DNA from: Verrucomicrobiia bacterium
GTDB taxonomy: Bacteria; Verrucomicrobiota; Verrucomicrobiia; Limisphaerales; JAJOIW01
Reading direction: 5' to 3'
Assembly: GCA_030425355.1 (NCBI GenBank)
Contig: JAUIAG010000010.1
Coordinates: 1 to 41,091, forward strand
Length of the DNA: 41,091 nt
Shown: piece by piece, positions 1 through 8,793 of the stretch
How positions within the stretch are numbered: position 1 is the stretch's first letter
Layout of the letters: every line of letters starts with the position of its first letter
Program-made: the position numbers and the translations under genes
Notes under the pieces: generated by a model
What the model was told of the DNA's origin: nothing
What the model saw: the letters and a program-made list of their open reading frames with translations, nothing else
Databases searched by the model: none

Positions 1-202
1 TGAGCTGCTCAAGCGAAACGGAGAGGCCGCTGAGAAGAGCTTCGGGCTCGCAGGGTTCGAGCCCCGAAGTCTCGGGACTCACCGTCTTGACCACCCCGTC
101 GAAAGTGACATCGGCAGCCTGCTGACGGATCGCGGTGACTTCCCCCTCGCCATACATCGGATGGCGGACTTTCATTCCTATTCGGAGATTGGCTATCTGC
201 AT
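1..202 (-). CDS. Partial hypothetical protein, N-terminal end
   Basis: The 3' end lies outside the window; 67 residues are visible. The start is an ATG at 202 preceded by a TAAGG ribosome site about five bases upstream. The first 40 residues (MQIANLRIGMKVRHPMYGEG, then EVTAIR and VTFDGVVKTVSP) read like a small SH3-like barrel of the kind found at the C-terminus of UvrD/PcrA helicases and in CarD-like proteins, where 'VRHPxYGEG' recurs. That likeness is by eye only. The family is not recognised and no function is proposed. Confidence 0.6.
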   Translation of the reverse strand, partial: MQIANLRIGMKVRHPMYGEGEVTAIRQQAADVTFDGVVKTVSPETSGLEPCEPEALLSGLSVSLEQL

Positions 203-315
203 AGTTCCCTTATTCGGTCACTGTTGAGCCGCAGTCAACAGGGCAATATCAAATCATTTGAATAGTGCCGTGCGGTGTCACAAATGACGCAGGTGCAGGC
301 AATGGAGGGAGTTGC

Positions 316-335
316 GGCACACGGTGGCACACGGT
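316..335. repeat. Two tandem 10-bp units GGCACACGGT
   Basis: GGCACACGGT occurs twice in direct succession, with a partial unit before it. It lies in the 170-base gap between the partial gene and the sulfatase. Directly after it comes GGTGACAGGTAC, one base away from the GGTGCCAGGTAC core of the dispersed module described below, so this may be a decayed copy. No other feature is seen in this gap. Confidence 0.5.
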
Positions 336-369
336 GACAGGTACGGCCACCGGCCGGATGTGGATGAGC

Positions 370-2034
370 TCAGGGTGAAACCGGCCATTTGCCGCCGCGC
401 ACTCCGGCTAGAACGTTGACTCCGCCGGTATTGCTGGAATCCGGTCCGGGAGTCGACCGCCCGCGATCCACATAATCAAGAAGCAGGCGATAGAGCTCAT
501 CGGCCATGGTGCGATTGGACGGGAAGACATTGTTCTTCTCCTGCGGGTCTTTCTCCAGGTGATAGAGCTGTACCGGCGGAAGGGAATCCGCCTGTCCGGA
601 ACCGGGCCGTGGAGCCGACCAGCCTCCGGAATCAGGACAGAGGATCAGCTTCCATGGCCCTCTGCGGATGGCAAAGGACCCATTGATTGAATGATGAACA
701 ACCGCACGGTCCGGTGTGGAGGCATTCGTGCTGCCCGTGGATTCGGATTCCTGGCCGGTCAGCTCCGGAAGGAAACTGTGGGAGTCCTCACCGGCATCCG
801 GCGGCAGGGCAAATCCGGTCAGTTCGGCACAGGTTGCCATGAAATCATTCAGGCACGTCAAACGCTCACTGCGGCTGGCTGGCCTGACCACGCCATGCCA
901 CTGGACGATGAATGGCACCCGGTGCCCCCCCTCGAAAATATCGGCCTTGTGCCCGCGCCATGGATGGTTGGCGAAGTGCCCCTGCTCCTCCATGCCTTTG
1001 AGATCGGCTGCCGGTGAGCAGCCATTATCGGTGGTGAAAATGATCAGAGTATTCTCCAGAAGGCCATTCCGCTCGACTGCCTGGACGATTCGTCCGACCG
1101 AATCATCCACCTGCATGACAAAATCACCATAGGCATTCAATCCGCTCCTCCCTTCCCATTCACCCGTCGGCACAATCGGAGTGTGAGGTGCAGCCAATGG
1201 CAGATAGACGAAAAAAGGACGGCCATTGCGCGAGTCTCCGGACCATGCGTTTATCTTCCGCACCGCTTCGTAGGTCAGTCTGGGGAGAACATCCACCGCC
1301 TCAAAATCGATGTCGGCAGGACCTTTCCGGTGGAAGGCCTTTTCCATAAGGCCGGTGACAAGCGGACGGTTATCGCGGATGTAGACATACGGAGGCATGT
1401 CCAGGGAGGCACTGATTCCGAAAAAATGGTCAAAACCGAGAGAAAGCGGCCCGTTATTGACTTCACGTGAGTAATCGACGGCCCATCCTCCGCGCCATCC
1501 GGAATCCCACCTCCCGCCATCATCAGCAATCCCGTCCGAATAAAGGGGCCAGTCCATACCAAGGTGCCACTTTCCAATACAGACAGTCCGATAGCCCTGC
1601 CGGCGAAGCACTTCGGCAACAGTCAGTCTCCCGGGTTCAATCAACCGTCTCGAGAATCCCCAGGTCACGCCATTTTTCAATGGTGAACGCCAGTTGTAGC
1701 GCCCGGTCAGCAATCCGTAGCGCGTCGGGGTGCACACCGATGAACTGGTGTGTGCATCGGTAAACACCATACCCCGACCGGCCAACCTGTTGAGATTCGG
1801 AGTCGGGATACGGCAGTTCGGATTGAGTGCCTCCACGTCTCCGTAGCCCATATCATCTGCCAGAATAAAGATGATATTCGGATTCTGCCCCGCCGATTCA
1901 TCCGCCACCACCAATGGCGGGACCATGAAGATTGAAAGGAATGCGGTGACGATGGGGATCTGCAGAAAAAGCCCGGGTTTCCGGATCTGACACCATAAAA
2001 ACAGGCCACTGTGGGACGTGGAATCTGAGTGCAT
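370..2034 (-). CDS. Secreted type I sulfatase (arylsulfatase family)
   Basis: Hydrolyses sulfate esters, probably on a polysaccharide or glycan, outside the cytoplasm. The CTPTR motif (Cys about residue 101 from this start) is the CxPxR signature whose cysteine is converted to formylglycine. ADDMGYGD near residue 60 supplies the first metal-binding aspartates, GKWHLG follows at about 154, and TTDNG further on is the second metal site. The hydrophobic stretch around residues 22-42 (LFLQIPIVTAFLSIFM) is a signal peptide. The ATG at 2034 is chosen because GAGG sits five bases upstream; in-frame ATGs at 2052 and 2133 lack a ribosome site. Length fits the family. An anaerobic or aerobic formylglycine-generating enzyme is needed but is not in the window. 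Substrate cannot be read from sequence. Confidence 0.93.
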   Translation of the reverse strand: MHSDSTSHSGLFLWCQIRKPGLFLQIPIVTAFLSIFMVPPLVVADESAGQNPNIIFILADDMGYGDVEALNPNCRIPTPNLNRLAGRGMVFTDAHTSSSVCTPTRYGLLTGRYNWRSPLKNGVTWGFSRRLIEPGRLTVAEVLRRQGYRTVCIGKWHLGMDWPLYSDGIADDGGRWDSGWRGGWAVDYSREVNNGPLSLGFDHFFGISASLDMPPYVYIRDNRPLVTGLMEKAFHRKGPADIDFEAVDVLPRLTYEAVRKINAWSGDSRNGRPFFVYLPLAAPHTPIVPTGEWEGRSGLNAYGDFVMQVDDSVGRIVQAVERNGLLENTLIIFTTDNGCSPAADLKGMEEQGHFANHPWRGHKADIFEGGHRVPFIVQWHGVVRPASRSERLTCLNDFMATCAELTGFALPPDAGEDSHSFLPELTGQESESTGSTNASTPDRAVVHHSINGSFAIRRGPWKLILCPDSGGWSAPRPGSGQADSLPPVQLYHLEKDPQEKNNVFPSNRTMADELYRLLLDYVDRGRSTPGPDSSNTGGVNVLAGVRGGKWPVSP

Positions 2035-2247
2035 GCCTACCTCATACCGCATGAAACAGCCCCGGACAACGGAAAACCCCGGCCCAGGTTGCCGGTCGGG
2101 CATGGCACTGAATCTCGGCCGCCCGGCGGGCAATGCGGACTCAAGAAGATGGCGGGGTGGCCGCTGAATCCATGAAAGGATTCGAAACTTGAAGCAGTGA
2201 CTCCAACCGCCCTATGTTATTTCTGTGGCTGTGGAAAAAGGAGTTAA

Positions 2248-3369
2248 ATGGCGCCCGGCTGTCAGAAGACTGATGGTCCGGCAATTGGTTTCGAAGCATT
2301 CAGGAAACGAATGAGCCACCATCATCAGCACGGTCCATCCCATGAAGTCAGCAGCATGCCCGGTCAAAACCAGCTACCCGAAAAGAGGTCACGGGCTGTC
2401 CTCTCTGAAGCGGAACTTCAGCGTGCCCGCCAGAATGGTGAGGCTTTGTTCTACGACCCGGTACAGCTCGGGTGGGTCCGGGCACCGGCCGCCGACGATC
2501 TTTACGGCCTCTATCGTTTCCGCAATGCCAGCCTCAACCAGGCTGCTTCGGCCAGACCCATTCCAGTGGTGGCTCTGAAGCGTCAGATCGACACCCTCAC
2601 CTCGAGAATTTTCTCCGGCGCTTCCAAACTTATGGCTTTGAATCCATCCGGTTCGGTGGAAAAACTCTGCCTCGACGAGATCGATCTGCTGATAAAACCA
2701 TGGAGGAACAGTCATTCAGTCACGGTGCTGGACAGAAGTCGGAGCGAACTGCAAAGCCATGCGATAAAGCGGATTGCCCACTTGAAAGACGGGGAGGCCG
2801 TCAGTTCCCTGCCGGGGTCGGTGGATGCTCCGGGGGTTGTGTTCCGGGAATGGGAGTCTGGAGATTTTGAGACCTACAGGACATTTCTGAATGACGCGGC
2901 CATGTGGCAATGGATCCCCGACACCATGCCGGAGCCTTTTGACGAGGAGATTGCTCGCCAGCTGCTGGATCTGGCCATGAGCCGGAGTCGTCATTTTGTG
3001 CAGGCCGTTGAAGTGGATGGTCATCTCTGCGGACAGGTCCGGCTGCTGTTTGATCCCGTCGTGTCCGGCGGACGATCTGCGGAAATCTCCTTCTGGATCG
3101 CCCGTCCCTTCTGGGGTCGGGGGTATATGAAGCGGATTCTGGCGAAATTCCTGCCTCAGGCGTGCTCCGGACATGATCTCGAATTGATATACGCCTGGAT
3201 CCATCCGGAGAATGTTGGTTCCGTCAAGGCAGTGGAGGCGTCCGGATTCCTCCGCGATCGGTGGGCTCAGGAATCCGAGCTGGCTCGGGTGAGGAAGATC
3301 GAGGGATTTCAACGCTACAAATATTTCTGCAAAAGCGTCATTCCGCCTGCCAAAGCTGTATCGGCCTGA
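2248..3369 (+). CDS. GNAT family N-acetyltransferase with unassigned N-terminal half
   Basis: The C-terminal half (about residue 195 onward) is a GNAT fold of the RimJ/RimL type: it opens with a VFREWESGDFETYRTFLND-like strand and helix, contains FWIARPFWGRGYMKRIL with the GRGY acetyl-CoA pyrophosphate loop, and ends with the usual HPENVGSVKAVEASGF. It should move an acetyl group from acetyl-CoA to an amine. The first 190 residues, rich in Arg, Ser and Ala, match no domain I know. The ATG at 2248 has AAGGAG four bases upstream. It diverges from the sulfatase and is followed 43 bases later by the ROK gene, so the two may be co-transcribed. The substrate is unknown. Confidence 0.85.
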   Translation: MAPGCQKTDGPAIGFEAFRKRMSHHHQHGPSHEVSSMPGQNQLPEKRSRAVLSEAELQRARQNGEALFYDPVQLGWVRAPAADDLYGLYRFRNASLNQAASARPIPVVALKRQIDTLTSRIFSGASKLMALNPSGSVEKLCLDEIDLLIKPWRNSHSVTVLDRSRSELQSHAIKRIAHLKDGEAVSSLPGSVDAPGVVFREWESGDFETYRTFLNDAAMWQWIPDTMPEPFDEEIARQLLDLAMSRSRHFVQAVEVDGHLCGQVRLLFDPVVSGGRSAEISFWIARPFWGRGYMKRILAKFLPQACSGHDLELIYAWIHPENVGSVKAVEASGFLRDRWAQESELARVRKIEGFQRYKYFCKSVIPPAKAVSA

Positions 3370-3412
3370 GAAAAGCATTTATTCCCCTTCCCCGCTGCGT
3401 GAATATCTTTCC

Positions 3413-4369
3413 ATGAACAGATTTCTGTCGGTGGAGATCGGCGGCACCAAGCTGCAGGTGGCTGTTGGAGCGGCCGATGGCACAATAGAAAAAATCTATG
3501 CGGACACGGTCTATCCGGAGAAACAGGCTGCAGGTATCCTGAGCAAGATCAGCAGACTGGTGCACTCGGCCATGGACGGCCGGACCGGAGCATTCAGGGC
3601 CCTTGGAGCTGGCTACGGAGGCCCGATCACCCGCCCCGAGGGGAGAGTGATCTGTTCGCATCAGATCCCGGGGTGGGAAGGCATGCCACTCAGGCAGTGG
3701 TTTGAGGATAATTTTCAACTGCCCTGCGCCGTTGAAAATGACGCCAACGTGGCGGCGCTTGGCGAGGCGGTCATCGGTGCCGGAAGAGGCAGAAACAGGG
3801 TCTTCTACGTAACCCTCGGAAGTGGAGTCGGCGGAGGATTCATTGTCGATGGAAAAATCTACCACGGGGCCGCGCCCACCGAAGCCGAAATTGGCCACGT
3901 GCGACTTGACCGGAATGGAGCCACTCTTGAATCCCGATGTTCAGGATGGGCTGTTGACCGAAGTATCCGTGAAACCGTGTCGGCGTTTCCTGAATCCCCA
4001 CTGGGTGCGAAGGTGCGGTCACTTCAGTCCGGCAACCCGCGGAGCGGCGGCGAAGCCGCCTGCCTCATTGAGGCCATCGCCGAAGAGGACCCGAACGCCC
4101 CCAGGATCATCCGGGATCTGTGCAACGACCTCGCTCTGGGGCTGAGTCATGTCGTCCATCTGTTGAATCCGGACTGCATCATCCTGGGTGGCGGGCTGTC
4201 CCGACTCGGAAAGCCCCTCATCGAAGGAACAGCCGGGGCGCTTCGATCACTGGTCATGAAAGCCATCGACCCGGTGCCACCAGTCCTGCCGGCTGAACTG
4301 GGAGACAGGGTGGTGCCGGCAGGAGGCCTGATCCTCGCGGCAGGACATGCTACAGGACGTTTGAGCTGA
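3413..4369 (+). CDS. ROK family sugar kinase-like protein
   Basis: ROK proteins phosphorylate glucose, N-acetylmannosamine and related sugars or act as sugar-responsive repressors. The N-terminal phosphate loop (VEIGGTKLQVAVG, residues 6-18), the ENDANVAALGE motif around residue 108, and the glycine-rich LGSGVGGGFIVDGKI are all present, and there is no N-terminal helix-turn-helix, so a kinase is more likely than a repressor. The usual CxCGxxGCxE zinc site after EIGH is absent; the region reads ESRCSGWAVDR. Length (318 aa) is normal. It ends 12 bases before the convergent stop of the ClpX-like gene. The sugar cannot be assigned. Confidence 0.9.
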   Translation: MNRFLSVEIGGTKLQVAVGAADGTIEKIYADTVYPEKQAAGILSKISRLVHSAMDGRTGAFRALGAGYGGPITRPEGRVICSHQIPGWEGMPLRQWFEDNFQLPCAVENDANVAALGEAVIGAGRGRNRVFYVTLGSGVGGGFIVDGKIYHGAAPTEAEIGHVRLDRNGATLESRCSGWAVDRSIRETVSAFPESPLGAKVRSLQSGNPRSGGEAACLIEAIAEEDPNAPRIIRDLCNDLALGLSHVVHLLNPDCIILGGGLSRLGKPLIEGTAGALRSLVMKAIDPVPPVLPAELGDRVVPAGGLILAAGHATGRLS

Positions 4370-4381
4370 AGCCTTCAGGAC

Positions 4382-6001
4382 CTATTTATCCCCTTCCGCT
4401 GCGTCTTCCGAATTCTGATAGCTCTCGACCACCCAGCGGCTGAGGACCTTTTCCAGATTGGCGACATCTTCAAGGCCAAGTTCGAAGACCTTGCGGCCGG
4501 TGTTGCGGCTGACCAGCTGAAGTCCAAAATGAACATCATGGAAGCGCTCCTCGCACAGTCGCCGGACATCCAGCTCCCGGGCCCTCGCCTGGTTGATCAG
4601 GAAAGACCGTGCATCCGGGGCAAGGACCAGCTGAAGTCCGTGCTCGTCCTTGAACTGTGTGAGGAAATCCTTCATTGACTGCTGCTGGCGGATCTCCTCC
4701 TCATCCTGCACGGAATCAAGGACCGTGCTCAGGGCCGCCGCAGGATCCGCAACCAGATCTGCTGTGACCTCGAGGTTTTTCAGTGATGTCGATGGCAGCT
4801 CGTATTTAAAACCGCGAAAGACTCTTTCACAGACTGTCATCAGCCCCCGCGCCCCGGTCATTTCTTCGGCGGCCTGAGTGGCAATGGCCATCAGCGCCTC
4901 ATCGTCGAAGCTGGTCTCAATTCCGTATGCCCGGAATGAATCGCGATACTGATTGAGAATGCTGCCGGCCGAGAATTTAAGAATCTGGTAAAGATCCGCC
5001 GGGCGCAGCTGGTGACAGATCACGCGGACCGGCAGGCGGCCGACAAACTCAGGCTCGTATCCGTATTTCACGAGGTCGGCTGTGGTGACGTGACGCAGGG
5101 TGTTGTAATCCTCATCGACGTCCTCCATCTCGGACTGTGTCGGGGCAAAGCCTATTGAACCGGTTGTCCGACGCTGGCTGATGATGCGCGTGAGCCCCTC
5201 AAAGGCCCCGCTGACAACAAAGAGGATGTTGCGAGTGTTGATGGTGTTCCTCGTCTTCCCGCCACTGCCCCGAGTCATGTTCATCAGCATCTGAAACTGC
5301 CCGGAAATGTCATTCGGGGAGCGGGTGGGGACATCGGTTTCCTCCATGAGCTTCAGGAGGTTGGTCTGCACGCCGCGACCGCTCACATCGCGCCCCATCG
5401 ACTCCCCTGCCCCGGCAATCTTGTCGATCTCGTCGATGTAGATGATGCCATACTGGGCCTTTTCGATGTCGCCATCCGCCTGACGCACCAGATCGCGCAC
5501 CAGGTCCTCGGCATCCGCCCCGACATAGCCGGTCTCGGAAAATTTGGTGGCATCCGCCTTGACGAATGGAACGCCGATCAGTTCAGCAAGGCTGCGGATC
5601 AGGTAGGTCTTTCCCACTCCTGTGGGTCCGAGCAGAAGGATGTTCTGTTTGGTGTAGGTGCGGGAAAAATGGACGGTGTCCTCGCCTTTCTGTTCCGCTT
5701 CCAGAACCCGGTGCACGTGGTTGTAGTGATCACACAGTGCCACGGAAAGCACTTTTTTGGCCTCATCCTGCCGGATGACCCATTTGTCCAGATGATCCTT
5801 GACGTCGCGGGGCTTCAGGCCGAAGGCCAGCTCCTCAAGCAGGTTCCGCTCCTCCTCTTCTTTTTCAGGCGGGGCGGCGGCGGATGCTCCTGCACCCGCC
5901 GAAGCTCCACCCGGAGTTTCGCCAAACGGGGGAACCGGTCCGTTCACCCCGAAGCGTTTCATCATGTCCTGCAGCTGTTTCTGAAATTCTTCCGGTGTCA
6001 T
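4382..6001 (-). CDS. ClpX-like AAA+ unfoldase with extended C-terminus
   Basis: ATP-driven protein unfoldase of the ClpX group. In order: an amphipathic start and Gly/Ala/Pro linker (1-50), no N-terminal four-cysteine zinc domain, Walker A GPTGVGKT (125-132), pore loop GYVG (158-161), Walker B IIYIDE (186-191), a longer segment at 222-255 where ClpX carries its RKH loop, an IGF tripeptide (283-285) at the position of the ClpP-docking loop, the EFVGRLP arginine box (318-324) and sensor II GARG (383-386). It runs to 539 residues against roughly 420 in E. coli ClpX; the extra 120 C-terminal residues resemble a second copy of the small lid domain (see findings). ClpP docking is plausible from IGF but untested. 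It converges with the ROK gene and diverges from the transporter. Confidence 0.9.
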   Translation of the reverse strand: MTPEEFQKQLQDMMKRFGVNGPVPPFGETPGGASAGAGASAAAPPEKEEEERNLLEELAFGLKPRDVKDHLDKWVIRQDEAKKVLSVALCDHYNHVHRVLEAEQKGEDTVHFSRTYTKQNILLLGPTGVGKTYLIRSLAELIGVPFVKADATKFSETGYVGADAEDLVRDLVRQADGDIEKAQYGIIYIDEIDKIAGAGESMGRDVSGRGVQTNLLKLMEETDVPTRSPNDISGQFQMLMNMTRGSGGKTRNTINTRNILFVVSGAFEGLTRIISQRRTTGSIGFAPTQSEMEDVDEDYNTLRHVTTADLVKYGYEPEFVGRLPVRVICHQLRPADLYQILKFSAGSILNQYRDSFRAYGIETSFDDEALMAIATQAAEEMTGARGLMTVCERVFRGFKYELPSTSLKNLEVTADLVADPAAALSTVLDSVQDEEEIRQQQSMKDFLTQFKDEHGLQLVLAPDARSFLINQARARELDVRRLCEERFHDVHFGLQLVSRNTGRKVFELGLEDVANLEKVLSRWVVESYQNSEDAAEGDK

Positions 6002-6123
6002 TTTCTTTGCTCTTCCCGATACAGCGGGCCTCAGTTAAGGTCTTCGTCCATACCGGTTCTGGAAATTACAACTTTCCCTGTAGATCATAACGCATCATTT
6101 TCAGGGACAAAATCCACTGACCC

Positions 6124-7845
6124 ATGAGCGACCAACCAACTATCATTGAAAAGAACAAGCAGGCGATTGTCGAGGCCCACCGGAAGGGCCCCGTGGCTAC
6201 TTTCCTGACCTATACACGTCTTTCCGGGCCGGGATGGCTGCAGAGTGCGATCACTCTGGGGGGAGGCTCTCTGGCGGGAGCCCTGTATCTTGGGGTTATT
6301 TCCGGCTATTCGCTGCTCTGGGTGCAGGCACTGGCCATGATCATGGGTATTGTCATGCTCTCGGCCATTTCTTGGTTCACGCTCTCGACGGGAAAAAGAC
6401 CTTTCCCTGCCATCAATGACCACGTCAATCCCGTACTCGGCTGGGGATGGGCCATTGCCACTCTCCTCGCCAATATGGTGTGGTGCCTGCCCCAGTTTGC
6501 CCTGGCCACCGATGCCATATCGCAGAATCTCTTCCCGCAGCTGAGCGGAGAAGCCGGCCTCCCCGCATCCACCAAAGCGATCATTGTCGGCATCGTCTTT
6601 GTGCTCTGCGCCATCATCGTCCACTTTTATGAACGGGGGTCCCGCGGAGTCCAGATCTTCGAAATCATCCTCAAAATCATGGTTGCCATCGTGGTGATCA
6701 GCTTTTTTGCCACTGTTTTCAAACTGACATTCTCGGGCAACGGCCTTCCGTGGGGGGAAATTCTCAGTGGATTCATCCCGGATTTCAGGTATTTCACCCA
6801 GCCATCCGAAACCTTCACCCCGTTTCTGGAAGCCACCGGTGAATTCAGCAGTTTCTGGAAGGAGAAGATCGTGTCGAGCCAGCAGGATATCATGATCACG
6901 GCCGCCGCCACCGCCGTCGGCATCAACATGACCTTCCTCCTGCCCTACTCGATGCTCAAGAAAGGGTGGTCCCGGGAATACCGGGGTCTGGCCATCTTTG
7001 ACCTCTCCACCGGCCTTTTCATCCCTTACATCCTCGCCACCTCCTGCGTGGTCATCGCCTCAGCCTCCCAGTTTCACGGCGTTCCACAAACCGATACCGT
7101 CGGCAACTACAACAACAAGGGATACATGGAACTCCTCCAGGCCAGGGTGATCGCCGAACACAACGCCTCCGGCGCGGAGGAAGCGCAGCCACTGTCCGCG
7201 GAAGACATAGACCGGCTCGCCCGGGACCTCCCGGGTGCTGACCAGGAAATGGCCGCCATGCTGGTCAAACAGAGCACCCGGAAACTCGCCGATTCACTCA
7301 GCCCCATCACCACCGAGACCTTCGGCAACAAGATTTTCGGCGTCGGTGTGCTCGGCATGGCCGTTTCAACCATTATTATTCTGATGCTCATCAACGGCTT
7401 CACCGTCTGCGAGATGCTCAATATCAAACCCGAAGGCACCCCGCACTACCTCGGCGCCCTCGCCGTCGGCCTGGTCGGCATGTGCGGCCCGTTCATCTGG
7501 AGCAAGGCCGGCCCCGAACTCGCCGTGCCCACCTCGGTCTTCGGCTTCGCCCTGCTCCCCATCGCCTTCATCACCTTCTTCATCCTGGTGAACCACAAAG
7601 GTCTCATGGGCGAACACCGACCCCGCGGCACCGTCCGCCTCGTCTGGAACGGACTCATGGTCCTGGCCGTCTCCTACGCCACAATCGGGGCACTCAGCCG
7701 GCTCTCCAAAACCAGCTTCCTCGGCGTCGATCACTTCGGAATTTATTTTGTAATTTTACTTGTGCTGGCAGCAGCAATCGTCCATAAAATAAAACCACCT
7801 AAAAAAGTGGATCAGATACGGAAGGATTTTGAACAGGAAACTTAA
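6124..7845 (+). CDS. Nramp-like divalent metal transporter family, non-canonical metal site
   Basis: Polytopic membrane protein with about 11-12 hydrophobic segments. The opening LSGPGWLQSAITLGGGSLAG (residues 33-52) corresponds to Nramp transmembrane helix 1, and the stretch around residues 257-280 (ATAVGINMTFLLPYSMLKKG) to helix 6. The metal-coordinating DPGN of helix 1 reads TLGGGS here and the MPH of helix 6 reads GIN, so the classical manganese/iron site is missing. A polar segment of about 60 residues (roughly 335-395) lies between later helices. I recall similar proteins in planctomycetes and verrucomicrobia annotated as Nramp family, but the substrate is open. The start at 6124 has no obvious ribosome site. 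Confidence 0.75.
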   Translation: MSDQPTIIEKNKQAIVEAHRKGPVATFLTYTRLSGPGWLQSAITLGGGSLAGALYLGVISGYSLLWVQALAMIMGIVMLSAISWFTLSTGKRPFPAINDHVNPVLGWGWAIATLLANMVWCLPQFALATDAISQNLFPQLSGEAGLPASTKAIIVGIVFVLCAIIVHFYERGSRGVQIFEIILKIMVAIVVISFFATVFKLTFSGNGLPWGEILSGFIPDFRYFTQPSETFTPFLEATGEFSSFWKEKIVSSQQDIMITAAATAVGINMTFLLPYSMLKKGWSREYRGLAIFDLSTGLFIPYILATSCVVIASASQFHGVPQTDTVGNYNNKGYMELLQARVIAEHNASGAEEAQPLSAEDIDRLARDLPGADQEMAAMLVKQSTRKLADSLSPITTETFGNKIFGVGVLGMAVSTIIILMLINGFTVCEMLNIKPEGTPHYLGALAVGLVGMCGPFIWSKAGPELAVPTSVFGFALLPIAFITFFILVNHKGLMGEHRPRGTVRLVWNGLMVLAVSYATIGALSRLSKTSFLGVDHFGIYFVILLVLAAAIVHKIKPPKKVDQIRKDFEQET

Positions 7846-7857
7846 GCTCTTAAGCTG

Positions 7858-7886
7858 TTGACATGGAGTCAATTTCAGTCCATTCT
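7858..7886 (+). promoter_or_regulatory. Probable sigma-70 promoter of the PEP-CTERM gene, with inverted repeat
   Basis: A perfect TTGACA at 7858-7863 is followed 17 bases later by CATTCT (three of six matches to TATAAT). TTGAC-ATGGA-GTCAA (7858-7872) is a perfect five-base inverted repeat covering the -35 box and could bind a regulator. Distance to the ATG at 7919 leaves a short leader containing the ribosome site. Confidence 0.45.
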
Positions 7887-7918
7887 GACCAGGGCTAGGG
7901 AGAAAAAGGATTTCAATT

Positions 7919-8632
7919 ATGAACAAACTAGTTAACTCAGCAACGAAGTTAGGGATCAGCGCCGCATTCGCAGTGCTGGCTTCAACCAACACCAACGCTC
8001 AGGTTCTCGCTGACACCATCCTCTATTCCAACACTGAAAACCCGTCCGGGGTTACTTTCAATGTCGGAGCAGGAGTGGAAGTCGGAGACCAGGTCAACCT
8101 CAACAATGCCGGCGTCAGCGGCATGAGCTACACCGTCAAGAGTTTCTCCTTCGAAACTTTCGGTGCCGGCCTCGGAGCCGAAGGTGCTTCATCCACCATC
8201 GCCACCCTCCGCTTCTACGGAGCCGCTGCCGGTAACACTGCAGACATTGGTGCACTGGAAGTCAAAACCCTCCCTTTCAGCGTCTGGGATGGTCTCGTCA
8301 CTCACGACATCACTCTCCCTGATCCATTCTACCCAATCGGTGAAGAAGGAACATTCTTCTGGACCGTTGAGTTCGACAACATCGCTGACGGCGGAACTGT
8401 TGGTCTGACCCTCAATGATCCTCCTACAGTCGGATCAAACCTGTCTGACTATGTCGAACTGACCACACCTGAAGACACTGCAACTTTCGGATTCAAGCAG
8501 CTCGGTGACGGCAGCAACGCCAACTTCACCGCCGCAGTATTCGGTGACATCGTCACTGTTCCTGAGCCAGGTTCAGCCGCTCTCGCTCTTCTCGGTGGAG
8601 CTGCTCTGGTCGGACTGCGCCGCAGACGCTAA
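7919..8632 (+). CDS. PEP-CTERM sorting domain protein
   Basis: Secreted surface protein for exosortase processing. Signal peptide about residues 1-28; the C-terminus has VPEPG, a hydrophobic helix (SAALALLGGAALVGL) and a terminal RRRR cluster. The body is a beta-rich domain with FSFETFGAG and FFWTVEFDN stretches, similar in style to 'choice-of-anchor' domains of PEP-CTERM proteins; its function is unknown. Only one cysteine-free, Thr/Gly/Asn-rich domain is seen. AAGGA lies nine bases before the ATG at 7919. It has its own promoter and a strong terminator, so it is probably a single-gene unit. No exosortase is in the window. Confidence 0.92.
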   Translation: MNKLVNSATKLGISAAFAVLASTNTNAQVLADTILYSNTENPSGVTFNVGAGVEVGDQVNLNNAGVSGMSYTVKSFSFETFGAGLGAEGASSTIATLRFYGAAAGNTADIGALEVKTLPFSVWDGLVTHDITLPDPFYPIGEEGTFFWTVEFDNIADGGTVGLTLNDPPTVGSNLSDYVELTTPEDTATFGFKQLGDGSNANFTAAVFGDIVTVPEPGSAALALLGGAALVGLRRRR

Positions 8633-8660
8633 GAATTGCACAATCCAATAATTTCTCCCG

Positions 8661-8687
8661 AGGACGCATCTGATGCGTCCTTTTTTT
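8661..8687 (+). terminator. Rho-independent terminator
   Basis: AGGACGCA-TCTGA-TGCGTCCT forms an eight-base perfect stem with a five-base loop, followed by seven T. It lies 28 bases after the PEP-CTERM stop. Confidence 0.9.
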
Positions 8688-8711
8688 ATGCCTCCACGCC
8701 CATCCCGCGAT

Positions 8712-8734
8712 GGTGCCAGGTACATTTTTCCTGG
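8712..8734 (-). repeat. Dispersed CCAGG/CCTGGCACC module, copy 1
   Basis: On the minus strand this reads CCAGGAAAAATG, TACC, TGGCACC. CCAGG and CCTGG form a short inverted repeat around the A-run. The same module occurs at 21319, 28974, 30821, 30853 and 32665. Confidence 0.6.
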
Positions 8735-8747
8735 CCTTGGCCTCAGT

Positions 8748-8768
8748 AACGGGGAACGGGGAACGGGG
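8748..8768. repeat. Three tandem copies of AACGGGG
   Basis: A perfect 7-bp direct repeat, three units, starting 46 bases upstream of the bioF ATG. The unit number could vary by slippage; whether this matters for bioF expression is unknown. Confidence 0.7.
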
Positions 8769-8793
8769 AATACGAAGCCACGCCGGATATACT

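Noticed and set aside
53..64. GGTTCGAGCCCC, like the T-arm of a tRNA
   Set aside because: No acceptor or anticodon stem can be built around it, and it lies within the partial gene on the other strand.
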